A DNA stretch of 17,173 nt from contig CAZGTQ010000198.1 in NCBI GenBank assembly GCA_964528575.1, positions 1-17,173 on the forward strand, read 5' to 3'. Shown here piece after piece: positions 5,745 to 13,507 of the stretch. Position 1 is the first letter of the stretch. The number at the start of each line of letters is the position of its first letter. The stretch is from CAZGTQ01 sp964528575 (lineage in GTDB: Bacteria > Planctomycetota > UBA1135 > GCA-002686595). The notes beneath the pieces are model-generated. The model worked only from the letters and a program-made list of their open reading frames with translations. It ran no database searches and was not told where the DNA came from. A program made the position numbers and the translations under genes.

Positions 5745-8222
5745 CTACGGCGCGGCCGGGGGCGGAGCGGGACGCGAACCGACCGAATCGGTGGCGGCGG
5801 CGGCGGGTTCCCGCTTGCGCGCCGGGCCGGCGGGCCCGAAACGCGCGGCGGGCGCCGTGCTCGCCAGCTCGCGCTCCCGTTCTCGCTCCCGCACCGGCGA
5901 GGCCGGCAGGCGGTCGCGGCCGATCTCGGCACCAGACTTGCGATCGACGCGGCCGAACTCGAGCACGCCGGTCGGACAGCTCTGCACGCACGCGCTGCAG
6001 CGCACGCACTCGGGGTCCTCCATCGGCAGGCCCTTGTTCGCGAAGTTCATCACGTCGATGCCCTGGTGGCAGACCGACGTGCAGACGTTGCACGAGATGC
6101 ACTTCTTCTTCTCCGCGAGGATGCGGAACTGGCTGAAGCGCGCGTAGACGTGCATGAGCGCGGCGAGCGGGCACGCGAAGCGGCACCACACGCGGCCGCT
6201 GAAGTGCCAGTAGAACGCGACGCCGAAGATCCCCGCCCAGAGCAGGTCGACGAACCAGACGTAGTTGAGGAACGGGACGTCCTTCATCAGGAACGAGAAC
6301 CCGCTCGCCGCCCACGAGCCCGGGGCGGCCCACGCGTAGATCCGCAGCGCGAGCAGGACGAACGCGAACAAGAGGAACGCCTGGCCGAGCATGTTGAAAC
6401 GATTCCAGAACGGCCCGTGCGGCATCTTGTGCCGGTGCGCGTCCCCCATCGTCTCGGCGAGCGCGCCGCACGAGCAGATCCAGCCGCAGTAGCCGCCCTT
6501 GCCCCAGCGGAACACGATCAGCGGGATCACGACGAACGTCTGGACGAGGCTGATGACGAGCCAGCCCCACAGCGGCTGCTCGGTGAACACGTTCCAGATG
6601 AACAGCGGCCAGGCGAGGATCAAGCCGAACGCGCGCCAGTACTCGCGCCCGTAGTCGTAGTCCGCCTTCGGGAAGAGCTGATCGGCGACCCAGCCGAGCG
6701 CGCCGTCGTCGAAGGCGCCGTTGTAGCCGAGCCACGGCAGCACGAGGTAGGGCAGCAGGAACAGCGGCACGACCTGGATCGCGGCGAGGACGATCGTCTG
6801 ACGCTTCACGTAGGGCGTACGCCTGCGCCGCACGCGCCGCACGCCGAAGACGACGACCGCGAGGCAGTACGCGAGCGAGTAGTAGAAGCCCGGCTGCCCC
6901 ACCGTGACCTTCAGCGTCCCGAGCAGCGTCGACGGGTCGTCGAAGCGCTCGCCGAGGCTCGCCCACCAGTCGGGCACGTTGTACGGGAACCAACCGCGTT
7001 GTTGGAACACGTCGCCGATCGGGACCTCGACGCCCGGCTTCTTCCAGTGGTAGACGAACACGCACGCGAGGAGGATCGCCGCGAGCGCGATCCAACTGCG
7101 CGGACGGATCTCGCCGCGCACGTGCACGTTCGAGCGGCGGAAGAAGTCGAGCGGCGCCTCGCGGCCGATCATCGCGAACACCGCGTCGTTCGGCAGCTCC
7201 TCGTCCTCGCCGTCCGCGTTCGTGACGACGACGGAGCCCGCGCGCACCTCCTTCAGGTGGCTCGCCATCATCCGCCGCACCGAGCCCGCTTTGCGATGCT
7301 CGCGCAGGAAGATGCCCGACGCGGTCGTCACGCGCTCGGACGTCGGGTGCTCGATGGCGACGTCCGCCAGCGGGTCGCGCTCGAGCGCCTCGAGCCGCTC
7401 GACGTTCGCGGGCTTGGGCCGCGAGAGCTCCGGCTTGCGGTACGAGAGCGTGACCCGCGCGCCGCACTGCGCGATCGCGATCGCCGTCTCGAGCGCGCTG
7501 TCGCCGCCGCCGACGACGAGCACGTCCTTGTCCGCGAAGTCCTTCGGGTCGTGCAGCCGGTTCGAGACCTTGTCGAGCTCCTCGCCGGGCACGCCGAGCT
7601 TGCGGAAGTTGCCGGAGCGCCCGATGGCGACGACGACCCGCCGCGCGGCGAGCGGCTCGCTCTCGCCCGCGAGCGCGACGTGCAAGAGGCCGCCGGAGCG
7701 CCGCACCGACTCCGCGCGCGCGCGTCGCGGCGCGATGCCCTTCGCGAGCGTCTGCGCGCGCAGCTCGTCGACGAGCTCCTCCTTGATCTGCGCCGACACC
7801 TGCAGCTCCCCCGCCGGCGTCATCTCGGTCGGGTACGTGTAGATCGGCTTGCGCGCAGGGAAGTTGACGATCGTGGAGAACGGCTCGCTCGCCTCGAGCA
7901 CCTCGAACGCGAGGCCGAGCTTCTGCGCCTCGAGCGCCGCCGCCATGCCCGAGACCCCCGCGCCGAGGATGACGACGTCGAGCGCGTCGCCCGCTCGCTG
8001 CGCGCCCTGCTCGCTCGCCAGCTCGCCCGCGATGCGCTGGATCACGCGCGCGCCGGAGTCCGCCGAGAACTTGAGCAGCGGCACGCCCGTCAGGTCGCCG
8101 ACGACGTAGACCCCGGGGACGTTCGTCGTGCCGTCCTCGCGGACGTCGGGCAGCTTCTCGACGGTCCCCGCCGGCCACTGGGAGTGCAGCCAGCGCTTGT
8201 AGCGTGCGACGAATCCGAACAT
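5745..8222 (-). CDS. Fused FAD/NAD(P) oxidoreductase and NapH/NosR-like 4Fe-4S membrane protein
   Basis: An 825-residue fusion. Residues 1-75 carry VPGVYVVGDLTG (35-46), the motif that normally ends a thioredoxin-reductase-like FAD protein. It is followed, not preceded, by the FAD dinucleotide motif GAGVSG (87-92) and the NAD(P) motif GGGDSA (238-243). About seven hydrophobic segments follow (376-393, 446-461, 475-498, 531-547, 553-572, 612-632, 654-673). Between and after them lie NapH/NosR-type cysteines: CGWICSC (C579, C583, C585) and C680/C684 in WCRFACP. Two 4Fe-4S motifs follow: C708, C711, C714, C718 and C739, C742, C745, C749. The tail after 760 is low-complexity, with an RERERERE run. 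This suggests electron transfer between NAD(P)H, a membrane carrier and iron-sulfur clusters. Direction and partner are unknown. It diverges from the molybdopterin operon. Confidence 0.85.
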   Translation of the reverse strand: MFGFVARYKRWLHSQWPAGTVEKLPDVREDGTTNVPGVYVVGDLTGVPLLKFSADSGARVIQRIAGELASEQGAQRAGDALDVVILGAGVSGMAAALEAQKLGLAFEVLEASEPFSTIVNFPARKPIYTYPTEMTPAGELQVSAQIKEELVDELRAQTLAKGIAPRRARAESVRRSGGLLHVALAGESEPLAARRVVVAIGRSGNFRKLGVPGEELDKVSNRLHDPKDFADKDVLVVGGGDSALETAIAIAQCGARVTLSYRKPELSRPKPANVERLEALERDPLADVAIEHPTSERVTTASGIFLREHRKAGSVRRMMASHLKEVRAGSVVVTNADGEDEELPNDAVFAMIGREAPLDFFRRSNVHVRGEIRPRSWIALAAILLACVFVYHWKKPGVEVPIGDVFQQRGWFPYNVPDWWASLGERFDDPSTLLGTLKVTVGQPGFYYSLAYCLAVVVFGVRRVRRRRTPYVKRQTIVLAAIQVVPLFLLPYLVLPWLGYNGAFDDGALGWVADQLFPKADYDYGREYWRAFGLILAWPLFIWNVFTEQPLWGWLVISLVQTFVVIPLIVFRWGKGGYCGWICSCGALAETMGDAHRHKMPHGPFWNRFNMLGQAFLLFAFVLLALRIYAWAAPGSWAASGFSFLMKDVPFLNYVWFVDLLWAGIFGVAFYWHFSGRVWCRFACPLAALMHVYARFSQFRILAEKKKCISCNVCTSVCHQGIDVMNFANKGLPMEDPECVRCSACVQSCPTGVLEFGRVDRKSGAEIGRDRLPASPVRERERERELASTAPAARFGPAGPARKREPAAAATDSVGSRPAPPPAAP

Positions 8223-8247
8223 GCGTGCGTCTCTGCTTCGCGTCTTG

Positions 8248-8264
8248 CGCCGGCGGTTCCGGCG
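8248..8264. other. Short stem-loop in divergent intergenic region
   Basis: CGCCGG (8248-8253) and CCGGCG (8259-8264) form a 6-bp stem around CGGTT. It lies in the 102-bp gap between the divergent redox gene (start 8222) and the MoaD-MoeA gene (start 8325). In sequence this GC-rich it may be chance. Confidence 0.2.
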
Positions 8265-8276
8265 GCGCCGCTCAGT

Positions 8277-8293
8277 ATGCGCGAGAGGCGCAT
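8277..8293. promoter_or_regulatory. Inverted repeat in the divergent Mo-cofactor/redox promoter region
   Basis: ATGCGC-GAGAG-GCGCAT: perfect 6-bp arms around 5 bp, 31 bp before the MoaD-MoeA ATG and 54 bp from the divergent start. It could be an operator shared by both directions. It does not match the AT-rich ModE consensus, and a TAACTT at 8305-8310 is only a weak -10 candidate. Confidence 0.3.
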
Positions 8294-8324
8294 CCGTGAT
8301 CTGCTAACTTGTCGCGTCCGCGCC

Positions 8325-9842
8325 ATGCCGGTCACGCTCCTCGTTCCCGCCGCCCTGCAGCGCTACTCCGACGGCCGCCGCGAGGTCGAGGTCGGCGGAG
8401 CGCGCGTCGCGGACGCGCTCGAGGCGCTCTTCCGCTCGTTCCCGCCGCTGCGACCGCGCGTCGTCGGCGCCGACGGCCGGCTGCACCCGTACCTGATCCT
8501 GTTCAGGAACGGCCGCCAGCTCGGTCGCGACGCCGCCGCCACGGAGCCGCTCACCGACGGCGACACGCTCGACCTCGTCGGCGCGGTCGAAGGCGGCCGG
8601 CCCGACGACGTGCGCATGCGCGGCTTCCGCGAGCGGGCGACCGTCGAGCGCGCGCGCGCGGAGGCGCTGCGCGGCCTCGCGCCGCTCGCCGCCGAGGACG
8701 CGCCGCTCGACGAGAGCGCCGGTCGGGTCCTCGCCGTGCCGATCGTGAGCCCCATCGACGTGCCGCCGTTCGCGCGCGCCGCGATGGACGGTTACGCCGT
8801 GCGCGCCGAGGACACGTTCGGCGCGTCGCTCTACGCCCCGCTCGCGCTCGCGCTCGCGGGCGAGTCGATGCCGGGCGAGCTCGAGCCGCCGCCCGTCGCG
8901 CGCGGCCAAGCGGTGCGCATCATGACCGGCGCGCCGATGCCGCAAGGCGCGGACGCGGTCCTGATGGCCGAGGACGCCGAGCTCGAGGACGGTCGCGTGC
9001 TCGCGCGCGCCGCGGTCGCGCCCCACAAGAACGTCGGCCGCGTCGGCGAGGACGTCGCCGCGGGCGAGACGATCCTGGCGGCGGGCCGGGTGCTGCGGCC
9101 CCAGGACGTCGGGCTGCTCGCGAGCATCGGCTTCGGGAGCGCGCCGGTGTACGCGCGACCGCGCGTGCGCATCCTCGTCACGGGCAACGAGCTGCTCGCG
9201 CCGGGCGAGACGCCGCGGCCGGGGCGCATCGTCGACAGCAACACGCCGATGCTCGCCGCGCTCGCTGCGCGCGACGGCGCGCTCGTCGTCGAGCGCCTGC
9301 GCCTGGGCGACGAGCGCGGCGCGATCGCCGACGCGCTCGCGCGGCCGGGCGCGGACGTCGTGCTCGCCGCCGGCGGCTCGTCGGTCGGCCGCGAGGACTG
9401 GCTCCCGGTGCTCGTGCGCGAGCTCGGCGAGCTCCCCGTCCACGGCGTCGCGATGCGCCCGTCCGCGCCGACCGGTATCGGCCGCATCGGCTCGGCGCGC
9501 GTCTTCCTGCTGCCCGGCAACCCGGTCTCGTGCCTGTGCGCGTACGACTTCTTCGCCGGCCCCGCGCTGCGCGTGCTCGGCGGGCGCGCGCCCCTCTGGC
9601 CGTACCCGAGCGCCCTGCTGCCGCTCGCACGCCGCATCACGTCGCGCGTCGGCCGGCTCGACTACGTGCGCGTGCGCGTCGAGGACGGGCGCGTCACGCC
9701 GCTCGCGATCGCCGGCGCCTCGGCGCTGTCGTCGACGACCCGCGCGAGCGGTTTCGCGCTGGTTGCGGACGATTCGGAAGGGCTCGACGAGGGCGAGCTC
9801 GTCCGCGTGTACCTGTACGATCAGGCCGGTGCGAGCCCGTGA
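8325..9842 (+). CDS. MoaD-MoeA fusion protein, molybdenum/tungsten cofactor biosynthesis
   Basis: One continuous 505-residue reading frame. Residues 1-91 look like a MoaD/ThiS beta-grasp protein: MPVTLLVPAALQRYSDG start, VADALEALFRSFP helix, and the LTDGDTLDLVGAVEGG end with the Gly90-Gly91 pair that carries the thiocarboxylate in MoaD. MoeA follows from about 98: MDGYAVR (154-160), IMTGAPMPQGADAV (199-212), TGNELL (286-291), DSNTPML, GGSSVGREDW (350-359) and LPGNPVS (396-402). MoaD supplies sulfur to molybdopterin; MoeA inserts Mo or W into adenylated molybdopterin. An internal ATG (8616, M98) could give free MoeA, but a free MoaD end would need cleavage after GG. The stop overlaps the next gene's GTG start by 4 nt. 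Domain identities are strong; functionality of the fused MoaD is unproven. Confidence 0.87.
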   Translation: MPVTLLVPAALQRYSDGRREVEVGGARVADALEALFRSFPPLRPRVVGADGRLHPYLILFRNGRQLGRDAAATEPLTDGDTLDLVGAVEGGRPDDVRMRGFRERATVERARAEALRGLAPLAAEDAPLDESAGRVLAVPIVSPIDVPPFARAAMDGYAVRAEDTFGASLYAPLALALAGESMPGELEPPPVARGQAVRIMTGAPMPQGADAVLMAEDAELEDGRVLARAAVAPHKNVGRVGEDVAAGETILAAGRVLRPQDVGLLASIGFGSAPVYARPRVRILVTGNELLAPGETPRPGRIVDSNTPMLAALAARDGALVVERLRLGDERGAIADALARPGADVVLAAGGSSVGREDWLPVLVRELGELPVHGVAMRPSAPTGIGRIGSARVFLLPGNPVSCLCAYDFFAGPALRVLGGRAPLWPYPSALLPLARRITSRVGRLDYVRVRVEDGRVTPLAIAGASALSSTTRASGFALVADDSEGLDEGELVRVYLYDQAGASP

Positions 9843-11770
9843 GACAGCGCCAGTTCCTCGAGGTCGTCGACGAGGCGGTCGCGCACGCGCGGTTCGACGC
9901 GGCGACGGCGCACCTCGCGCCGCGCACGGGCGAGCGACCGCTCGAGAGCGCGCTCGACCTCGTGCTCGCCGACGACGCGCGGGCGGCGATCGACGTGCCC
10001 GGCTTCGACCGCAGCGACGTCGACGGCTTCGCGCTGCGCGCGGCGGACACCTACGGCGCCGACGAGGAGCGGCCGGCGGTGCTGCGCGTCGCCGAGCGCG
10101 CGCTCGCGGCCGGCGGCGCGGCGGACGGTCTCGCGCTGCGCGCCGGCGAGGCGTGCGCGATCGCGACGGGCGCCGTCGTGCCGCGCGGCGCGGACGCGGT
10201 CGTGATGGTCGAGGACACGGCGCCGGACGCCGACGGCGAGCGGCTCTGCGTGTTCCGCCCCGCGACGCCCGGCGCGCACGTCACGCACGCCGGAACCGAC
10301 CTCGGCCGCGGCGAGGTCGTGATCCCCGCGGGCCGGCGGCTCACGTCGCGCGACACCGGGCTGCTCGCGGCGATCGGCGCCGCGAGGGTCATGGTCGTCG
10401 AGCCGCCGCGCGTCGCGATCCTCTCGACGGGCGACGAGATCCGCGCGCCGGGCGAGCCGCTCGCGGTCGGCGAAGTGTACGACTCGAACGGGCGCATCCT
10501 CGCGGACGCGGTGCGCGAGCACGGGGGCGAGCCCGTCGCGCTCGGCATCGTGCCCGACGACGAGGAGCAGCTCGCGCGCGCGCTCGACCGCGCGCTCGAA
10601 TGCGAGCTCGTGCTGCTCTCGGGCGGCACGTCGAAGGGCGCGGGCGATCTGACGCACCGCGTCGTCGCGGAGCTGGCGGACGAGCGCGGCGGCGGGATCC
10701 TCGTGCACGGCGTCGCGCTCAAGCCGGGCAAGCCGCTGTGCCTCGCGGTCGTCGGCGGGCGCCCGCTCGCGATCCTGCCCGGCTTCCCGACGTCGGCGAT
10801 CTTCACGTTCCACGAGTTCGTCGCGCCGCTCGTGCGCCGCCTCGCCGGCCGCTCGGAGGACCGCGACGTCGCGACGGTCGAGGCGCTCGCGCCGGTGCGC
10901 ATCCCCTCGGCGGCCGGCCGCACCGAGTACTGTCTCGTCGACCTCGTGCCGAGCGAGCGCGGCCTCGCGGCGTATCCGCTCGGCAGCGGCTCGGGCAGCG
11001 TGAGCACGTTCTCGCGCGCCGACGGGTTCGTGCGCATCGACCGGCACACCGAGTACGTCGCCGCGGGCGAGCGCGTGCGCGTGCGTCCGCTCGGCGGCGG
11101 CGTGCGCCCCGCGGACCTCGTCGCGATCGGCAGCCACTGCATCGGGCTCGACTGGCTGCTCTCGCGGCTCGGCAAGGGCGGCTGGCGCACCAAATCGATC
11201 GCGATCGGCTCGCTCGGCGGCCTCGCGGCGCTCGCGCGCGGCGAGGGCGACGTGTGCGGGACGCACCTGCTCGATCCCGAGACGGGCGAGTACAACCGCG
11301 CGTTCCTGCCGGCGGGCGCGTGCATCCTCGGCGGCTACGGCCGGCGCCAAGGCATCGTCTTCCGTCGCGGCGACGCGCGTTTCGCGGGGCGCGACGTCGA
11401 TGCGCTGCGCGAGGCGGTGCGCGCGCCGGACGTCGTGATGGTCAACCGCAACGCGGGCAGCGGCACGCGCGTGTTGATCGACGCGTTCCTCGGCTGCGCG
11501 CCGGGCGAGGAGCCGGTGGGCTACCACGCGCAGGCGAAGAACCACCACGCCGTCGCGGCGGCGGTCGCCCAGGGCCGCGCGGACTGGGGCGTCACGCTCG
11601 ACACGCTCGCGAGCGGAGCGGGCCTCGAGCTCGTGTTCCTGCGCGACGAGCGCTACGAGCTCGCGGCGCTGGAGCAGCGCGCGGAGCGGCCGGCGGTGCG
11701 GGCGCTCGCGCAATTGCTCGCGAGCGAGGAGGCGGCCGCGGCGCTGCGCTCTCTGGGGCTCGTGCCGTGA
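9839..11770 (+). CDS. MoeA-like molybdotransferase fused to a PBP-like substrate-binding domain
   Basis: A 643-residue protein. The MoeA part (about 1-415) has the variant signature SDVDGFALR (59-67), ATGAVVPRGADAVVMVEDT, ILSTGDEIR, YDSNGRIL, LLSGGTSKGAGD, ALKPGKPLCLAV and LPGFPTSAIFTFHEF. From about 420 to the end is a periplasmic-binding-protein-like domain: IGSHCIGLDWLL, an aspartate/glycine-rich core and VMVNRNAGSGTRVLID. This pairing is known as the MoeA/LysR-substrate-binding-domain or 'PBP_like' family; the second domain is thought to sense or hold an oxyanion or cofactor intermediate. No signal peptide, so cytoplasmic. The GTG start at 9839 overlaps the preceding TGA in a GTGA arrangement and the stop overlaps the next start the same way, implying translational coupling. 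With the upstream MoeA it gives two divergent insertases, as seen in organisms using both Mo and W. Confidence 0.88.
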   Translation: MRQRQFLEVVDEAVAHARFDAATAHLAPRTGERPLESALDLVLADDARAAIDVPGFDRSDVDGFALRAADTYGADEERPAVLRVAERALAAGGAADGLALRAGEACAIATGAVVPRGADAVVMVEDTAPDADGERLCVFRPATPGAHVTHAGTDLGRGEVVIPAGRRLTSRDTGLLAAIGAARVMVVEPPRVAILSTGDEIRAPGEPLAVGEVYDSNGRILADAVREHGGEPVALGIVPDDEEQLARALDRALECELVLLSGGTSKGAGDLTHRVVAELADERGGGILVHGVALKPGKPLCLAVVGGRPLAILPGFPTSAIFTFHEFVAPLVRRLAGRSEDRDVATVEALAPVRIPSAAGRTEYCLVDLVPSERGLAAYPLGSGSGSVSTFSRADGFVRIDRHTEYVAAGERVRVRPLGGGVRPADLVAIGSHCIGLDWLLSRLGKGGWRTKSIAIGSLGGLAALARGEGDVCGTHLLDPETGEYNRAFLPAGACILGGYGRRQGIVFRRGDARFAGRDVDALREAVRAPDVVMVNRNAGSGTRVLIDAFLGCAPGEEPVGYHAQAKNHHAVAAAVAQGRADWGVTLDTLASGAGLELVFLRDERYELAALEQRAERPAVRALAQLLASEEAAAALRSLGLVP

Positions 11771-13491
11771 TCGCGCTCGCGCTCCCGCTGCTGGCGCTCG
11801 CGCAGGCGGACCTGCCCGTCGTCGTGTGGCGCCAGGACTTTCCGGCCCAGACGCCCGGGCCGGTCGAGCTCTTCGAGCCGTTCGGCGGCGCGAACGTCGA
11901 GCGCGACGACGAGGCGGACTGGGTGCGCGAGCGCGGATACGACTTCTACGTCGGTCACGCGCCGGGGCGCTCGGAGCTGCACGTCGAGCGGCGCGACGCG
12001 GCGTGGGCGGAGCGCGCCGATCCGCTCGTGCGCGAGCCATGCTTGACGGCTCCGACGACGCTGGAGCGGCTCTTCGCGACGCTCGACGGGACGCTCGCCG
12101 CGCGCGGCGGCGACCACGGCCTGTTCGTCTCGCTCGGCGACGAGGTCGGCCTGACGCCGAGCGGGAGCCCGTCGGACGTGTGTCGCTCGCAGACGTGCGA
12201 GGCGGCGTGGCGAGCGCTCGTCGATGCTCCGGCGCCGACGACGGACGAGATGCTCGCGGCGCGTGGTGCCGACGCGGTGCCGCTCCGTCGTCTGTGGCTC
12301 GCGCGGCGCGACTTCCATCACGAGGTCGTCGTGGACGTGCTGGCGTCGCTCGCGCAGCGCGCGCGCTCTTGTTCGCCGGGCGCGCGTGTCGGCTTGCTCG
12401 GACTGGGCGGGCGCACGGCGTTCGGCGGCGTGGACGTCGCGGACGCGCTCTCGTTCTGCGACGTGATCGAGCCGTACGACGTCGGCGGCGCGCGCGAGCT
12501 CGCGTTCACGTTGCGCGGACCGGAGCAAGAGGTCTGGCGCACCGTGTTCGCGCACGAGGAAGCGCCGGCGGCGGTCGCGCTCCAGGCGTGGGAGCACTGG
12601 GCGCGCGGCGGCGACGGTTTCGTCGTGTGGAGCGATCGTTGGCTCGCGCGGCGGCCGGACGTGCGCGCGCGGCTGGCGGACGCGGTGAGCGCGATGCGCG
12701 CGATCGAAAACGGCTCGCCGGCGCGCGGCCCACGCGGCGTGGCGCTCGTGCACGACGCGCGCTCGCTCGCGCTCGCGTGGCTGCGCGACGCGGCGGACGA
12801 CGGCAGCACGTGGGAGCGCCGCTTCGCGAGCTACCAGGAATGGAACGGCAGCTTCGAGCGCGCGCTCCGCGGCTGGACGCGGCTGTGGCAGGACGCGGGC
12901 TTCGTGCCGGGGATGGTGTCGCTCGAGACCGTCGACGCGGGACTCGTCTCTCGTTTCCGCCTCCTGGTGTTGAGCCACGTCGCTGCGCTCTCCGACGCCG
13001 ACGTCGCGCGCCTGCGCGCGTTCGAGGCGGCGGGCGGCAAGCTCGTCCTCGACGGCCCGTTCGGCGAGTACGACGAGCGCGGCGCGCCGCGCGCGGCGCC
13101 GTCGTCGGACGCCGCGCTCCGCCCCCCGTTCGGCGGCGGCGCGTACCTCGACGAGCGTTTCGCGCCCTCCGGCGAAGAGCGCCGCGACGTCGCGCGCCGC
13201 CTCGCCGCGGCGGCCGGCGTCGAGCGCGCGCCCTTCGACGTCCGCTCGACGCCCCCGCTCCCGTGGTGCATCGAGTGGTCGGAACCCGACGCCGAGGGCC
13301 GCGTCCGCTGCGTCGCGGTGCCGAATCTCACGACGCCCGACGAGCGCGCGCGCCTCGCGAGCCCGCTCGAGATCGAGGTGCAGGCCGCGCGCGGGACACG
13401 CGTCGAATGGCTCGTTCCGGCGGACGCGAACGGCCGCCGCACGACGCTCGCCCCCGGCGACGCGGCAGTGTTCACGCTCGTGCCGCAGTAG
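11767..13491 (+). CDS. Secreted beta-galactosidase-like (GH42-type) protein with amidotransferase-like domain
   Basis: A 574-residue protein with a short signal-like N-terminus (MIALALPLLALAQA, cleavage expected near residue 14). Residues of about 15-330 resemble a degenerate TIM barrel: FVSLGDEVGLTPSGSPSDVC (120-139) places an acid (E126) where glycosidases of this type have a catalytic carboxylate, and IEPYDVGGARELAF could be a second barrel strand. About 350-480 is a class I glutamine-amidotransferase/GH42 trimerisation-like domain (LLVLSHVAALSDADVARLRA, then FEAAGGKLVLDG), and a small beta domain ends the chain. Substrate and activity are unproven. The GTG start at 11767 overlaps the MoeA-PBP stop (GTGA), tying it oddly to cofactor genes. 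Its last ~585 bp recur at 16136-16717. It converges on the AbiE toxin gene after 16 bp. Confidence 0.65.
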   Translation: MIALALPLLALAQADLPVVVWRQDFPAQTPGPVELFEPFGGANVERDDEADWVRERGYDFYVGHAPGRSELHVERRDAAWAERADPLVREPCLTAPTTLERLFATLDGTLAARGGDHGLFVSLGDEVGLTPSGSPSDVCRSQTCEAAWRALVDAPAPTTDEMLAARGADAVPLRRLWLARRDFHHEVVVDVLASLAQRARSCSPGARVGLLGLGGRTAFGGVDVADALSFCDVIEPYDVGGARELAFTLRGPEQEVWRTVFAHEEAPAAVALQAWEHWARGGDGFVVWSDRWLARRPDVRARLADAVSAMRAIENGSPARGPRGVALVHDARSLALAWLRDAADDGSTWERRFASYQEWNGSFERALRGWTRLWQDAGFVPGMVSLETVDAGLVSRFRLLVLSHVAALSDADVARLRAFEAAGGKLVLDGPFGEYDERGAPRAAPSSDAALRPPFGGGAYLDERFAPSGEERRDVARRLAAAAGVERAPFDVRSTPPLPWCIEWSEPDAEGRVRCVAVPNLTTPDERARLASPLEIEVQAARGTRVEWLVPADANGRRTTLAPGDAAVFTLVPQ

Positions 13492-13494
13492 AGC
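12909..13494 (+). repeat. Duplicated segment, copy 1 (3' third of the GH42-like gene)
   Basis: This segment, from the codons for GMVSLETVDAG through the stop codon and three more bases, recurs in direct orientation at 16136-16717. The encoded proteins differ at about ten positions in roughly 190 residues, and copy 2 has a 6-bp in-frame deletion (DERGAPRAA versus DEPPRAA). The first ~75 bp differ much more than the rest. Similarity stops within a few bases of the stop codon. Confidence 0.9.
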
Positions 13495-13507
13495 CGGAAC
13501 GCGCGAG

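Noticed and set aside
3178..8178. A 1666-codon minus-strand open frame across the kinase, methyltransferase and redox genes
   Set aside because: It is almost entirely arginine/alanine-rich and overlaps several genes with clear domains; long open shadow frames are normal at this GC content.
4194..8324. A very long plus-strand open frame running into the MoaD-MoeA gene
   Set aside because: Only the part from 8325 encodes recognisable domains; the upstream part is antisense to the redox and PRC-barrel genes and is low-complexity.
8223..8324. Molybdenum-cofactor riboswitch or ModE site ahead of MoaD-MoeA
   Set aside because: The 102-bp gap shows only short GC stem-loops and no AT-rich ModE-type dyad or multi-stem aptamer core.
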